Shown here: in pieces, positions 27,531-36,547 of the stretch | Position numbering within the stretch: the first letter of the stretch is position 1 | Layout: the number at the start of each line of letters is the position of its first letter | The notes under the pieces: model-generated | Seen by the model: only the letters and a program-made list of their open reading frames with translations | What the model was told of the DNA's origin: nothing | The model's database searches: none | Translations under genes and position numbers: made by a program | From: Roseiflexus sp034432635 | Lineage (GTDB): Bacteria; Chloroflexota; Chloroflexia; Chloroflexales; Roseiflexaceae | DNA: 64,000 bases | Direction of reading: 5' to 3' | Assembly: GCA_034432635.1 (NCBI GenBank) | Contig: DAOUBK010000115.1 | Coordinates: 15,267-79,266 of the forward strand

Positions 27531-27701
27531 TACTGCTGTACAGAAGAAAACACGCTTCAGTCTCCTCGAAACGGTATTTCTGTTCTACACGTGCATAATG
27601 CTCTCATCAGGCAACCCCTTCGATACGGTTCGGCGACCTGTGCTATAGTTACCCTGGCGTATCAAAGCCATGATGTTCCGGTTGCAAAGAGGAGGCCTGG
27701 T
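27531..27701. other. Gap between the glycoside operon and the membrane fusion gene
   Basis: 170 bases. A TATAGT hexamer (27644-27649) could be a -10 element, but the -35 is poor. AGAGGAGG (about 27684-27691) is a strong ribosome-binding site that decides the TTG start at 27702. No terminator with a T run was seen. Confidence 0.4.
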
Positions 27702-30080
27702 TTGGAGTCAGATCGCGAGATTGCGCGTGTCGATCTGCGGCTGTTACCCAACACCGAACAACTAGTGTCGGTTGTTGCGCTGATCATCTTTTTTGCATCC
27801 GGGTTCTCGGCGCTCCTGTATCAGGTGATCTGGCAGCGGATGCTCGGTTTCTTTTCTGGCGCCGATGTATATTCGGTCACGATCATCGTTGCTGCGTATA
27901 TGGCCGGCATGGGAGTTGGCAGTCTCGTCGGCGGGTACGTGGCGGATCGTCTCTCGCGGCGAGGCAACCTGGCATTGTTCGCCAGTGTCGAGCTGGGCAT
28001 CGCCCTGTTTGCGCTGGGGAGCAAGGGATTGTACTACGACTGGCTCTACCAGCGGCTTGCGTACCTGGCTTCGTCGCCGCTGCTGATGGCAGTTGTGTTG
28101 TTCTTTAGCCTGTTGATTCCCACCTTCTGCATGGGTGTTTCGCTGCCGGCGCTTGCGTGTGCACTCACCCATTCTATCGAGATAGCCGCACGATCCATCG
28201 GCTCACTCTACGGCGTCAACACGCTTGGTGCCGCAATTGGCGCCGGTGTGACAACCTGGATTTTTCTCCGGCAGTACAGCTTCGAGACAATCCTGTACAT
28301 CGGCGCGGGGATCAATGCACTGGTGGCATTGACTGCACTGCCGCTGACGTGGGTGCTGACGAAGTCGAGGACCGTATCGCAGCCAGGGACTACCGTGCAA
28401 TTCGTAACGGGCGAACCGACGCGGTTCAGACACATACCTGTCCGGGCATGGATCGCGCTCTATGGTCTTTCCGGGTTTATCGCGCTATCGCTGGAGATTC
28501 TCTGGTTTCGCATCCTGGGCGTGATGCTGAAATCGATGGCATTTACCTTTGGAACGCTCCTGACCATTTTTCTGGGCGGACTGGCGCTGGGCACATTTCT
28601 CGGCATCAGGTGGGCGCTGCGCGCCCGTAACCCGGTGCGATCTTTCCTGCTGCTGCAATCCGGGGTCACTATCTATGCACTTGCCACATTGATAGCATTC
28701 ATCTCCCTGACAGGCTGGCTCCCATTGTTTGAACCCTTCTGGGTCTATTTCGGCGGTTATGATCCCGTCCACACCGGCAATGCCGTGGATGCCCTGCCGA
28801 CGTTCCTTTTCAATCCGGGCGCTCTGGAGAGCCAGGCGTTGACCAATGTGCGCTTTTTCCTGCTGCTCTATTTGGTACTGCCGGTCGTGCTGATTGGCGT
28901 GCCGACCATCTTGATGGGGATGAGTTTCCCGTTGCTCCAGAAAATTGTGCAGCGCGATCCAGAAACGTTAGGGCGGCGTGTCGGCTGGTTGCAGACCGCG
29001 AACATCATTGGCAGCATGCTGGGTACGCTACTGACCGGATTGGTTGCACTCTCATGGCTGGGAACGTCGAGCAGCCTGCGTGCAATCGGTCTGCTGTCCG
29101 GCAGCTTCCTGTTGCTGGCGGCGTGGGGAAGCCTGAAGCAAACATGGGTGCGACGCAGTGCGTATGCCGGAAGTATTGCCGTCGTACTGGGTCTGGTATA
29201 TGCTGTGCCCGATGCACAGACCTTCTGGGCAACGTTGCACGGCGCACCACCCTCGCACATCATCGTAGCCGAGGACAATACCGGCGTGGCAGTGATCACC
29301 AGCAGGACCGGAGACTTTTCCAGGCAAGCGTATGTGATGTCCAACGGTCTGGGGCAGAGTGCAATTCCCTACGGATGGACACAGAGCGTGCTCGGCTTTC
29401 TGCCGGCGCTGATCCATCCCAACCCACAAACCATCGCCATCATCGGGCTTGGTTCAGGCGACACATTGTTTCATTCAGGAGGGCGGCCAGAGACGAAGGA
29501 AATCATCTGCATCGAGATCGTCGGTTCGCAGATGGACATGTTGCAAGGGATGGCGCAGCGGCGCGCATATCCTGCACTGATCTCGGTCCTGAACGACCCA
29601 CGCATCACCTACGTTATCGCCGATGGACGTTCGTACATCATGCAGAGCGGACGGCGATTCGATATTATCGAAGCCGATGCTCTGCGACCGAATGGCGCCT
29701 ATTCGGGCAATCTCTATTCGGAGGAGTATTTTCGCCTGCTTCTCGATCACCTGAATCCTGGCGGCTTTGCAGTCACATGGGCGCCGACCGAGCGTGTGCG
29801 CACAACATTTATTCAGGTCTTTCCGTATTATGCCGATTTCGGCGACATTCTGATCGGCAGCAATGCCCCGATTGACGTGGAACTCGAGGCGATCTATCGC
29901 CGCCTCGAAGATCCCTTCACCCGCGAGTACTATCAACAGTCTGGAGTGAACATCGCACAATGGCTCGAAGAGTATCTCGTTAAGCGTCAACCGGTGGTTT
30001 CCGATCCATCGACGCCGCGACCGCAATCGACCGATACGAACCGTGATCTGTTTCCGAAGGACGAGTTTCTGTTGCGGTAG
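27702..30080 (+). CDS. Membrane transporter-like domain fused to a spermidine-synthase-like domain
   Basis: About 792 residues. The first 520 residues hold at least ten hydrophobic helices in the arrangement of fused spermine/spermidine synthases (FASGFSALLYQVIWQRMLGF is diagnostic). The C-terminal part has a Rossmann-like methyltransferase fold with the AdoMet-type loop IIGLGSGDT and the acidic IICIEIV and IIEADA segments. No known substrate binding was identified, so it need not make polyamines. The start is taken as TTG 27702, eight bases after AGAGGAGG. A longer GTG start at 27591 would add 37 unlike residues. It stands alone between the glycoside operon and a gene remnant. Confidence 0.82.
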   Translation: MESDREIARVDLRLLPNTEQLVSVVALIIFFASGFSALLYQVIWQRMLGFFSGADVYSVTIIVAAYMAGMGVGSLVGGYVADRLSRRGNLALFASVELGIALFALGSKGLYYDWLYQRLAYLASSPLLMAVVLFFSLLIPTFCMGVSLPALACALTHSIEIAARSIGSLYGVNTLGAAIGAGVTTWIFLRQYSFETILYIGAGINALVALTALPLTWVLTKSRTVSQPGTTVQFVTGEPTRFRHIPVRAWIALYGLSGFIALSLEILWFRILGVMLKSMAFTFGTLLTIFLGGLALGTFLGIRWALRARNPVRSFLLLQSGVTIYALATLIAFISLTGWLPLFEPFWVYFGGYDPVHTGNAVDALPTFLFNPGALESQALTNVRFFLLLYLVLPVVLIGVPTILMGMSFPLLQKIVQRDPETLGRRVGWLQTANIIGSMLGTLLTGLVALSWLGTSSSLRAIGLLSGSFLLLAAWGSLKQTWVRRSAYAGSIAVVLGLVYAVPDAQTFWATLHGAPPSHIIVAEDNTGVAVITSRTGDFSRQAYVMSNGLGQSAIPYGWTQSVLGFLPALIHPNPQTIAIIGLGSGDTLFHSGGRPETKEIICIEIVGSQMDMLQGMAQRRAYPALISVLNDPRITYVIADGRSYIMQSGRRFDIIEADALRPNGAYSGNLYSEEYFRLLLDHLNPGGFAVTWAPTERVRTTFIQVFPYYADFGDILIGSNAPIDVELEAIYRRLEDPFTREYYQQSGVNIAQWLEEYLVKRQPVVSDPSTPRPQSTDTNRDLFPKDEFLLR

Positions 30081-30111
30081 TGTTCACCGGCGATGGCCAC
30101 AACAATCGGCA

Positions 30112-30535
30112 TCAGACTGCTTCGATGATCGTGGCTATTCCCTGACCGACTCCAATGCACATGGTTACCAATCCATAACGGCCGCTGCGCCGACGGAGTT
30201 CGTGAACGAGGGTCGTCAGGATGCGTGCGCCGCTTGCTCCAAGGGGATGTCCGAGCGCAATCGCGCCGCCATTGACATTGACACGTGCAGGATCGAGGTG
30301 TAGTTTGCGGATGCATGCAATTGATTGTGAGGCGAACGCCTCGTTGAGTTCAATAAGGTCGATATCGTCGATGTGCAATCCGGCTCGTTCCAGCACCTGG
30401 CGCGTTGCAGGAACAGGACCAAGCCCCATCGTTTGTGGTTCGACGCCTACAACCGCCATACTGACAATACGCGCCATTGGTTTCAGCCCGTAACGTGTCA
30501 CTGCTGCTGGCGTTGCCAGCAGCAGCGCTGCAGCG
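30112..30535 (-). pseudogene. Acetyl-CoA acetyltransferase (thiolase) C-terminal fragment
   Basis: About 140 residues of the C-terminal half of a thiolase, beginning TGAAALLLATPAAVTRYG and including LIELNEAFASQ, NVNGGAIALGHPLGASGARI and the CIGVGQGIA motif with the catalytic cysteine. The N-terminal half and its cysteine are absent, so it cannot be a working thiolase. The upstream edge (higher coordinates) joins directly to a fragment of an unrelated regulator. Confidence 0.85.
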
Positions 30536-30660
30536 CCTGTCTGAGTTTATACAGCGCTGATCGTAGCGAGTGCCGCGCATCGTTCAGTGACACGTCGCCC
30601 CACAGAAGTGCTGCAAGATGATCGCGCGAGTACGACTTCTGCTGCGCCGCCAGCAACTAC
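30536..30660 (-). pseudogene. SARP/BTAD winged-helix regulator fragment
   Basis: On the minus strand this stretch reads SYSRDHLAALLWGD, then ARHSLRSALYKLRQALQR, the winged-helix core of AfsR/SARP-type regulators, and ends at a stop shortly after. It is fused at its downstream edge to the thiolase fragment, in another frame. Both ends of the parent gene are missing. Confidence 0.65.
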
Positions 30661-30809
30661 ACTACAGCATCGGTGGTATAATCGCTGCGAGCGACGCCAT
30701 GCGTTCTGGTTTGCGTGGAAATGAGGCATCGCCTTCCTTCACAGGCGTCCCGTGGATCTGGCTGTCCACACTCTTGTACACCATACGATACGAAAGGACA
30801 ATCGAACTC

Positions 30810-31808
30810 ATGATCCGTGTTGCGATGCTGAGTTATTGGCACGTCCACGCCTGGGATTACACCCGCCAGGCGCAGAGTCATCCCGATGTGACCATTGGCG
30901 CGGTATGGGACGAACTGCCAGAGCGTGGTCGCGCTGCTGCCGAACAACTCGGCGTTCCGTTCTATGAGTCGCTCGATGAGCTGCTGGCGCTGCCGCAGAT
31001 CGATGCGGTCATCGTTGATGCACCGACCTCAATGCACCGTGATGTGATGGTCGCAGCAGCGCACGCCGGTAAGCATATCTTTACCGAAAAGGTGCTCGCG
31101 CCAACCCTCGCGGAAGCCGATCAGATACTCGCTGCCGTCGAACAGGCACAGGTCGTGCTGACGGTTTCACTGCCGCGCCTTGCCGAGGGGTATACGCAGG
31201 CAATCTCTGCGCTGATCACCGATAGCGCCTGTGGCGATCTGACACTAGTACGGGTACGGCTGGCGCACAACGGCGCATTGCGCACAGAACGAAACCCGGA
31301 CGGCTGGTTGCCTGCCCATTTCTACGATCCCGACCAGTGTCGCGGCGGTGCGATGATCGATCTGGGATGCCATCCAATGTATCTCGCGCGTCATTTCCTG
31401 GGGTTGCCCGAAACGGTCAACGCGCACTACGGGTATGTGACCGGGCGTGCGGTCGAAGACAACGCGGTTGTGACGCTTGGCTACGCTAGCGGCACGCTGG
31501 CAGTCGTCGAAGCCAGCTTCGTTACGCCGGCATCACCGTTTACGATCGAAGTTCATGGCACGCGCACCAGCCTGATCTATACCGCACCGCCGCCCAGGCT
31601 GATCGTGCGCAGCACCGATGGCTGGATCGAGCAGGCGATTCCAGAATCGCAACCGCTACCGTTTGTGCAATGGGTCGAACATATCCAGCGTGGTACGCGC
31701 AATGTCGCCAATATCGAAGCGGCACGCGATCTGACGAGACTGATGGAAGCGGCAAACCGTTCGGCGGCAGAACGGCGACAGGTGCGCGTCGACTCGCTGC
31801 AATCCTGA
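30810..31808 (+). CDS. Gfo/Idh/MocA family oxidoreductase
   Basis: 332 residues. It starts at a Rossmann strand (MIRVAMLSYWHVHAW, with a relaxed glycine motif), has the mid-protein EKVLAPTLAEA segment containing the conserved lysine, and RGGAMIDLGCHPMYLARHFLG with the histidine/aspartate catalytic region. ATG 30810 has GAAAGGA about twelve bases upstream. A TATAAT at 30677-30682 could be the -10 of a promoter without a good -35. Members oxidise or reduce sugars and inositols with NAD(P). It is followed by a second member, and both lie just after the glycoside operon. Confidence 0.88.
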   Translation: MIRVAMLSYWHVHAWDYTRQAQSHPDVTIGAVWDELPERGRAAAEQLGVPFYESLDELLALPQIDAVIVDAPTSMHRDVMVAAAHAGKHIFTEKVLAPTLAEADQILAAVEQAQVVLTVSLPRLAEGYTQAISALITDSACGDLTLVRVRLAHNGALRTERNPDGWLPAHFYDPDQCRGGAMIDLGCHPMYLARHFLGLPETVNAHYGYVTGRAVEDNAVVTLGYASGTLAVVEASFVTPASPFTIEVHGTRTSLIYTAPPPRLIVRSTDGWIEQAIPESQPLPFVQWVEHIQRGTRNVANIEAARDLTRLMEAANRSAAERRQVRVDSLQS

Positions 31809-31847
31809 TGTCTGCACGTAGAGTATTTCACGGAGTTCACGTTCATC

Positions 31848-32915
31848 ATGACCATCTCAACAATTATCAACGTCGGAATCGTCGGTGCTGGCAACATTGC
31901 GCGCGGGCGTCATCTCCCCTGCTTCAAGAAGCATCCAAATGTCCGACTCGCCGCCATTTCCGATGTTATTGTCGATCTGGCGGAGTCGGCGGCGAAGGAG
32001 TATGAGATCCCTGCTGTTTACACCGACTACCACGACATGTTCGAGCACGAAAAACTCGATGCTGTCGTCATCTGCACGCCGAACAAGTTCCATGCACCGG
32101 CATCGATCGCTGCTCTGGACGCCGGATTGCACGTCCTGTGCGAGAAGCCGATGGCGCTCGATCCGGTCGAAGCGCGCGCGATGGTTGCTGCCGCCGAACG
32201 CAACGGTAAGATTCTGAGCATCGCATTCCACTACCGTCATATGGCGCCGGTGCGCGCTGCGCGTCGCGTGGTCGACTCCGGCGAACTGGGGAATGTGTAT
32301 ATGGCGCGGGTGTATGCCCTGCGTCGTCGTGGCATCCCGTCGTGGGGGACATTTGTCCAGAAGCATATTCAGGGCGGTGGCGCAATGATCGATTTCGGCG
32401 TCCACCTGCTCGACACCGCGCTCTGGTTGATGGGCAATCCACAACCGGTCGAGGTCTGCGCCAGCATATCGCAGCATCTCGGCAAAGCGCCGAATGTCAA
32501 TCCCTGGGGTCAGTGGAACTACCACGAGTTTACGGTCGAGGATCAGGCGGCTGCATTCATCCGGTTCGCCAACGGCGCCAGTATGCTGCTCGAGTGTTCC
32601 TGGGCGCTGAACATTCCTGAGTCGCACGAGAACATTTCGCTTTCAGGAACCACCGCCGGTCTGGATGTCTTCCCACTGCGGGTCAACAAGGCGCACCTCG
32701 ATATGCTGGTCAGCTGGAAGCCAGACTGGATGCCGGGTGAGCGTGATAACCCCGGCGATGTACAGACTGCCGATTTCGTCGGCGCGATCCTCGAAGGGCG
32801 GCAACCGGTCTCACAGGCATACCAGGCGCTCCAGGTCACCTACATTGTGGACGCGATCTATCGCAGTGCTGCGGCTGGCGCCGCAGTGCGCCTAGACGGT
32901 GTAGCAAACGGGTGA
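31848..32915 (+). CDS. Gfo/Idh/MocA family oxidoreductase
   Basis: 355 residues. The dinucleotide motif GIVGAGNIARG is classical. The EKPMALDPVEA segment gives the conserved lysine, and GGGAMIDFGVHLLDTALWLMG gives the histidine of the active site. It lies 39 bases after the other member of the family and is probably co-transcribed. The two proteins differ clearly, so they are not a recent duplication. The substrate is a guess (a sugar or cyclitol). Confidence 0.9.
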   Translation: MTISTIINVGIVGAGNIARGRHLPCFKKHPNVRLAAISDVIVDLAESAAKEYEIPAVYTDYHDMFEHEKLDAVVICTPNKFHAPASIAALDAGLHVLCEKPMALDPVEARAMVAAAERNGKILSIAFHYRHMAPVRAARRVVDSGELGNVYMARVYALRRRGIPSWGTFVQKHIQGGGAMIDFGVHLLDTALWLMGNPQPVEVCASISQHLGKAPNVNPWGQWNYHEFTVEDQAAAFIRFANGASMLLECSWALNIPESHENISLSGTTAGLDVFPLRVNKAHLDMLVSWKPDWMPGERDNPGDVQTADFVGAILEGRQPVSQAYQALQVTYIVDAIYRSAAAGAAVRLDGVANG

Positions 32916-33083
32916 TCGTCCAGAGAATGACTGCCTGACTGTGCATCCGTTCAGCGCCCATCCTTTCGCAACCCGTTCTCGTATCAATACGGAGACGCAG
33001 CGTCCGGTGGTCGCTGCGCTCTCCGGATCGAATCAGATAGAACATGTTACGAACACAATCAGTGCAAGGAGAACTAGCAACCC

Positions 33084-33704
33084 ATGACCGTCACACGTGA
33101 ACGTTTTGAACAGGGCATGACCTACGCCGAATACAAAGCCCGGATGACCCGTAACCGCGAACGATTGGAGGAGAATGAGCGCACGGTCGAGCTCTCGCCC
33201 GACGACATCGCATTCTTCGCCAACCTGCCTGAAACGCTGAACGTGCTAGTGATCACTGAAGACTGGTGTGGCGACGCGGTTGCCAATGTCCCGATCCTGG
33301 GGCGACTCGCTGCTGAAAGTGGTAGACTGAACCTGCGAGTTTTTCTGCGCGACCAGAATCCCGACCTCATGGATCAGTATCTGAACCAGGGCGTTCACCG
33401 GTCGATTCCAGTCTTCGCCTTCTTCGATGCACAGTTTCGCCCCATTGGGCACTGGATCGAACGTCCTGCCGCGATTACCGCGATGCAGGAAAAGATGCTG
33501 GCGAACCTCTACGCGACCGATCCGGCATTTGCCGGGATTGCACCGGGAACCTCGCTGGCAGTAATGCCCGACGCAGCGCGTGCCCGGTTGATGCAGGCAT
33601 TTGCCGATTTTCGCGCCGAGACCCGTGCGCTCGCCGATCGCGAGGTGGTGCGTGAGCTGCGGGAATTGATCGCGCAATGGTTGTCGAACCGTCAGGAGGG
33701 ATAG
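33084..33704 (+). CDS. Thioredoxin-like protein (Thioredoxin_9 type) with a single active-site cysteine
   Basis: 206 residues. The thioredoxin-like core has VLVITEDWCGDAVANVP, where Cys62 stands alone: the position of the second cysteine of C-x-x-C is an alanine (CGDA). RSIPVFAFFD supplies the cis-proline region. Single-cysteine members can work as monothiol reductants, peroxidase-like proteins or binding proteins. AAGGAGA is about twelve bases before ATG 33084. The next gene starts two bases after the stop and encodes a C-x-x-C redox protein, suggesting a functional pair. Confidence 0.8.
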   Translation: MTVTRERFEQGMTYAEYKARMTRNRERLEENERTVELSPDDIAFFANLPETLNVLVITEDWCGDAVANVPILGRLAAESGRLNLRVFLRDQNPDLMDQYLNQGVHRSIPVFAFFDAQFRPIGHWIERPAAITAMQEKMLANLYATDPAFAGIAPGTSLAVMPDAARARLMQAFADFRAETRALADREVVRELRELIAQWLSNRQEG

Positions 33705-33706
33705 AG

Positions 33707-33973
33707 ATGGACATCGATGGCGGACGGCATCTGCCCAGGATCAGGATTGTCTACTGTGCGGCGTGCGGCTACGAGCCGCAGACGCTGGAACTCGTTTCGG
33801 CGCTTATGCACGCCTTTCACTACGACATTGCCGGGATCGAGATCATCCCCTGGCAAGATGGCGCTTTCGATGTCGCCGTTGATGGCGAGTTGATCCATTC
33901 GATGTACCGCGACGGCGGTTTTCCCGCGCCCGAGACCATCATCAGAGCGGTACGGGAACGGCTGGCAGGTTGA
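33707..33973 (+). CDS. SelW/SelT/SelH-like Rdx family redox protein (cysteine form)
   Basis: 88 residues. IRIVYCAACGYEPQTLEL has the conserved C-x-x-C (Cys17, Cys20) of the Rdx/SelW family, followed by the family's IPWQDGAFDVAVDG and the DGGFPAPETI ending. It is the cysteine variant; no UGA codon is in frame at the active site. ATG 33707 has AGGAGGG nine bases upstream and lies just after the upstream thioredoxin-like stop. SelW proteins use a thioredoxin-like fold and take part in peroxide and thiol handling. The stop is followed by a convergent gene that overlaps it by 32 bases. Confidence 0.82.
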   Translation: MDIDGGRHLPRIRIVYCAACGYEPQTLELVSALMHAFHYDIAGIEIIPWQDGAFDVAVDGELIHSMYRDGGFPAPETIIRAVRERLAG

Positions 33974-34493
33974 AGCCGCGCCGGAGCGCCGCGTGGTTCA
34001 GCGTCAACAATGCGCGTTGGCGCTTCCCCAGGTGGCGCTCCAGCGCCTGACAAACCGCTTCGAGCGGCAGGAATGGTTTCAACCGGAGAAAAACCCCCAG
34101 CATCACCATATTGAGCACGCGCTCATCGCCAATCTCACGCGCCAGATCGCTTCCCGGTACTCCGACGACCACAATATCCGCGCGTGCCGGTTCGCGTCCT
34201 GCCAGCGAACTGTTGAAGATCAACAACCCGCCTGATGAGGTCAACGGTTCATACTTGTCCAGCGACGGGCGGTTCAGCGCAATGACCGTTTGCGGATTGC
34301 GCACCAGTGGTGCACCGATCGGCGCATCAGACACGATGACCGTGCAGTGCGCCGTGCCACCGCGCATTTCCGGACCATACGACGGCATCCAGGTTACCTG
34401 CAAACCGGCGTCCATGGCTGCATACGCCAGCGCCTGCCCGGCAAACAGCGCCCCCTGCCCACCTGATCCACTGATAATGAGATCGTGGTACAT
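33942..34493 (-). CDS. 2-oxoacid:ferredoxin oxidoreductase, gamma subunit
   Basis: 183 residues. The segment IISGSGGQGALFAGQALA and WMPSYGPEMRGGTAHCTVI are the signature of the gamma/catalytic-domain III subunit of KorC/VorC/IorB-type oxidoreductases. It helps to bind substrate CoA and to pass electrons. ATG 34493 with GAGGCG upstream is chosen; the longer open frame begins in the heptanucleotide repeat and is not credible. It follows the beta subunit gene after a spacer full of short repeats and overlaps the convergent SelW-like gene by 32 bases. Confidence 0.88.
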   Translation of the reverse strand: MYHDLIISGSGGQGALFAGQALAYAAMDAGLQVTWMPSYGPEMRGGTAHCTVIVSDAPIGAPLVRNPQTVIALNRPSLDKYEPLTSSGGLLIFNSSLAGREPARADIVVVGVPGSDLAREIGDERVLNMVMLGVFLRLKPFLPLEAVCQALERHLGKRQRALLTLNHAALRRGFNLPAVPVPL

Positions 34494-34507
34494 ATGTCGC
34501 CTCTGGC

Positions 34508-34670
34508 TTCGACGTTCACCGTTCAACACCCAACGCCCAACGTTCGACACCCAAACACCCAATGCCCAACGCTCACCGTTCACCGTTCACCGTTCAACAC
34601 CCAACGTTCAACGTTCAACATTCAACGTTCAACGCCCAACGTTCAACGTTCAACATTCAACGTTCAACGT
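34508..34670. repeat. Heptanucleotide-based tandem repeat block (TTCAACG and variants)
   Basis: Over about 160 bases the unit TTCAACG and near relatives such as TTCACCG, CCCAACG and TTCAACA repeat with a seven-base period. The block runs into the beta subunit gene: its last codons (ETLNVEC) and stop at 34650 are made of repeat units. It resembles the short tandem repeat blocks seen in filamentous bacteria and also the block at 42462-42510 here. Confidence 0.85.
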
Positions 34671-35414
34671 TTCCCCCTTCTTGAACTCCCCCAGCGGGAA
34701 GACCGGGATCATACGCTCCTCAATCCAGCGCAGCGATTCGATGGGTGTCAACCCCCAGTTGGTCGGACAATTCGAGAGCAGTTCGACCATGCTAAAACCT
34801 AGCCCGGCGATCTGATGCTTGAACGCAAGGCGCAGCGCCTTCTTCACCTTCCGGATTTCCGCCGGGTTATGCAGGCTGCGCCGGGCAACATACACCGCGC
34901 CTTCCATCTGTGCTACCAGTTCGCTCACCCGTATCGGGTATCCCATCTGCTGTGGATTGCGCCCACCTAGTGACGACGACGTAACCATGCCCGGTGGTGA
35001 TGTCGGCGCCATCTGTCCGCCGGTCATGCCATAGATCGCGTTGTTGATGAAAATAACGGTGATCTTCTCACCACGTGCCGCAGCATGCAGCACCTCGCCC
35101 AGCCCGATCGACGCCAGATCGCCATCCCCCTGATACGTAAAGACAATCCGTTCCGGCAACACGCGCTTCAAACCGGTTGCCACCGCCGGGGCGCGTCCAT
35201 GCGCCGCGCTGACAAAGTCACAGGCGATGTAATGGTAGGCGAACACCGAACATCCCACTGACGCAACGCCAATGGTATGTCCCAGGATGCCGAGTTCCTC
35301 CAGAACCTCAGCAGTCAACCGGTGTGCGATACCATGCGTGCAACCGGGGCAGTAATGGGTGTGTGCAGCGGTCAGACCGACCGGGCGTTCATAGACACAC
35401 TGTTCAGCAGTCAT
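34650..35414 (-). CDS. 2-oxoacid:ferredoxin oxidoreductase, beta subunit (thiamine diphosphate-binding)
   Basis: 254 residues. CPGCTHGIAHRL opens the domain, and QGDGDLASIG with INNAIYGMTGGQMAPTS is the thiamine-diphosphate/magnesium motif of KorB/VorB. The complex decarboxylates 2-oxoacids with CoA to acyl-CoA and reduces ferredoxin. The start overlaps the alpha-subunit stop by four bases. The C-terminus ends inside the heptanucleotide repeat block, so the last seven or so residues are probably not conserved. The motif GMTGGQMAPT is typical of 2-oxoglutarate and branched-chain members; the exact substrate is unresolved. Confidence 0.9.
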   Translation of the reverse strand: MTAEQCVYERPVGLTAAHTHYCPGCTHGIAHRLTAEVLEELGILGHTIGVASVGCSVFAYHYIACDFVSAAHGRAPAVATGLKRVLPERIVFTYQGDGDLASIGLGEVLHAAARGEKITVIFINNAIYGMTGGQMAPTSPPGMVTSSSLGGRNPQQMGYPIRVSELVAQMEGAVYVARRSLHNPAEIRKVKKALRLAFKHQIAGLGFSMVELLSNCPTNWGLTPIESLRWIEERMIPVFPLGEFKKGETLNVEC

Positions 35415-36514
35415 GGGCGCACCTCCCCGTCGAGTATGCGCGCGCCATTCTTCGTGACACGCGTATCGTGCATCGTCTGTTCAATAGCCTGCAACACCTC
35501 GTCCGGCAGCATCTCAACGCCACCCATTCGACCGTAGAAGCGCACCGGGGCGCGATCCCCAACTGCCAGCCGCACATCTTCGATCATCTGACCGGCATTC
35601 ATCTCGACCACCAGGAACGCGCGCGCGCGCGGCGTCAGGCGCGCGAAGCTTCGCGTTGGGAAAGGGGCGAGGGTGATCGGGCGGAACAATCCGACCGCCA
35701 TGCCGCGCGCGCGCGCCGCTTCGACGGCGTTCTGCGCCGCCCGTGCTGCGCTACCAAAAGCGACGACGATCAGCTCGGCATCTTCGGGGTACATACTACT
35801 CGATCGCTGTTCACGCTCCGCAATGGCAGCCAGTTTTGCCTGGAGCGCCAGATTGTGGCGTTCGAGTGCCTCCGATTGGAGATAGATCGAGGTAATGATC
35901 CGCGGAGGACGCCCCTCCGCGCCACCTAACGCCCATTCCGGCAATGCTGGTTCGTGCTGACGAAATGGCGGCAATGCGGCCGGCTCCATCATCTGCCCCA
36001 GATTCCCATCCATCAACAGGATGACCAGCATACGGTACCGTTCCGCCAGGTCGAACGCCAGTCTGGTCAGGTCGATCGCTTCCTGGATGGTTGCAGGGGC
36101 AAGCGTCAACGGACGAAAATCGCCATGCCCGGCCGAGCGGGTCACCTGAAAATAGTCGGATTGACAGGCGGCGATGTTTCCCAATCCTGGACCGCCACGC
36201 ATCACATCGACAACGACGGCGGGCAGCTCTGCGCCGGCGATGTAACTCAATCCTTCCTGCATCAGACTGATACCAGGACCGGAGGAGGACGTCATGACCC
36301 GCTTGCCGGTGCAGGCTGCACCGTACACCATGCTGATCGCTGCCACCTCACTCTCCGCCTGCACGAATGCGCGGCCGAGTTCAGGCATGCGACGTGCCAG
36401 ATACTCCAGTAATTCTGTTTGCGGTGTGATGGGATACCCGAAGTAGGCATCGAGTCCTGCACGGACTGCTACCTCTGCAACCGCTTCATTGCCCTTCAGA
36501 AGTTCTCGCACCAT
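35411..36514 (-). CDS. 2-oxoacid:ferredoxin oxidoreductase, alpha subunit
   Basis: 367 residues. GNEAVAEVAVRAGLDAYFGY and PITPQTELLEYLA start the pyrimidine-binding domain, followed by FVQAESEVAAISMVYGAA and TSSSGPGISLMQEGL. This is the pattern of KorA/VorA. It pairs with the beta subunit encoded next (four-base overlap) and the ferredoxin encoded just upstream. GAGGAG lies about eight bases before ATG 36514. It is part of a leftward operon for 2-oxoglutarate or branched-chain 2-oxoacid oxidation or reductive carboxylation. Confidence 0.9.
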   Translation of the reverse strand: MVRELLKGNEAVAEVAVRAGLDAYFGYPITPQTELLEYLARRMPELGRAFVQAESEVAAISMVYGAACTGKRVMTSSSGPGISLMQEGLSYIAGAELPAVVVDVMRGGPGLGNIAACQSDYFQVTRSAGHGDFRPLTLAPATIQEAIDLTRLAFDLAERYRMLVILLMDGNLGQMMEPAALPPFRQHEPALPEWALGGAEGRPPRIITSIYLQSEALERHNLALQAKLAAIAEREQRSSSMYPEDAELIVVAFGSAARAAQNAVEAARARGMAVGLFRPITLAPFPTRSFARLTPRARAFLVVEMNAGQMIEDVRLAVGDRAPVRFYGRMGGVEMLPDEVLQAIEQTMHDTRVTKNGARILDGEVRP

Positions 36515-36547
36515 TGCGATCTCCTCGTGGTTATGACGGGGTAACCA

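Noticed and set aside
34508..34670. Possible CRISPR array
   Set aside because: The units are seven bases long without unique spacers, and no cas gene is near, so it is a short tandem repeat.
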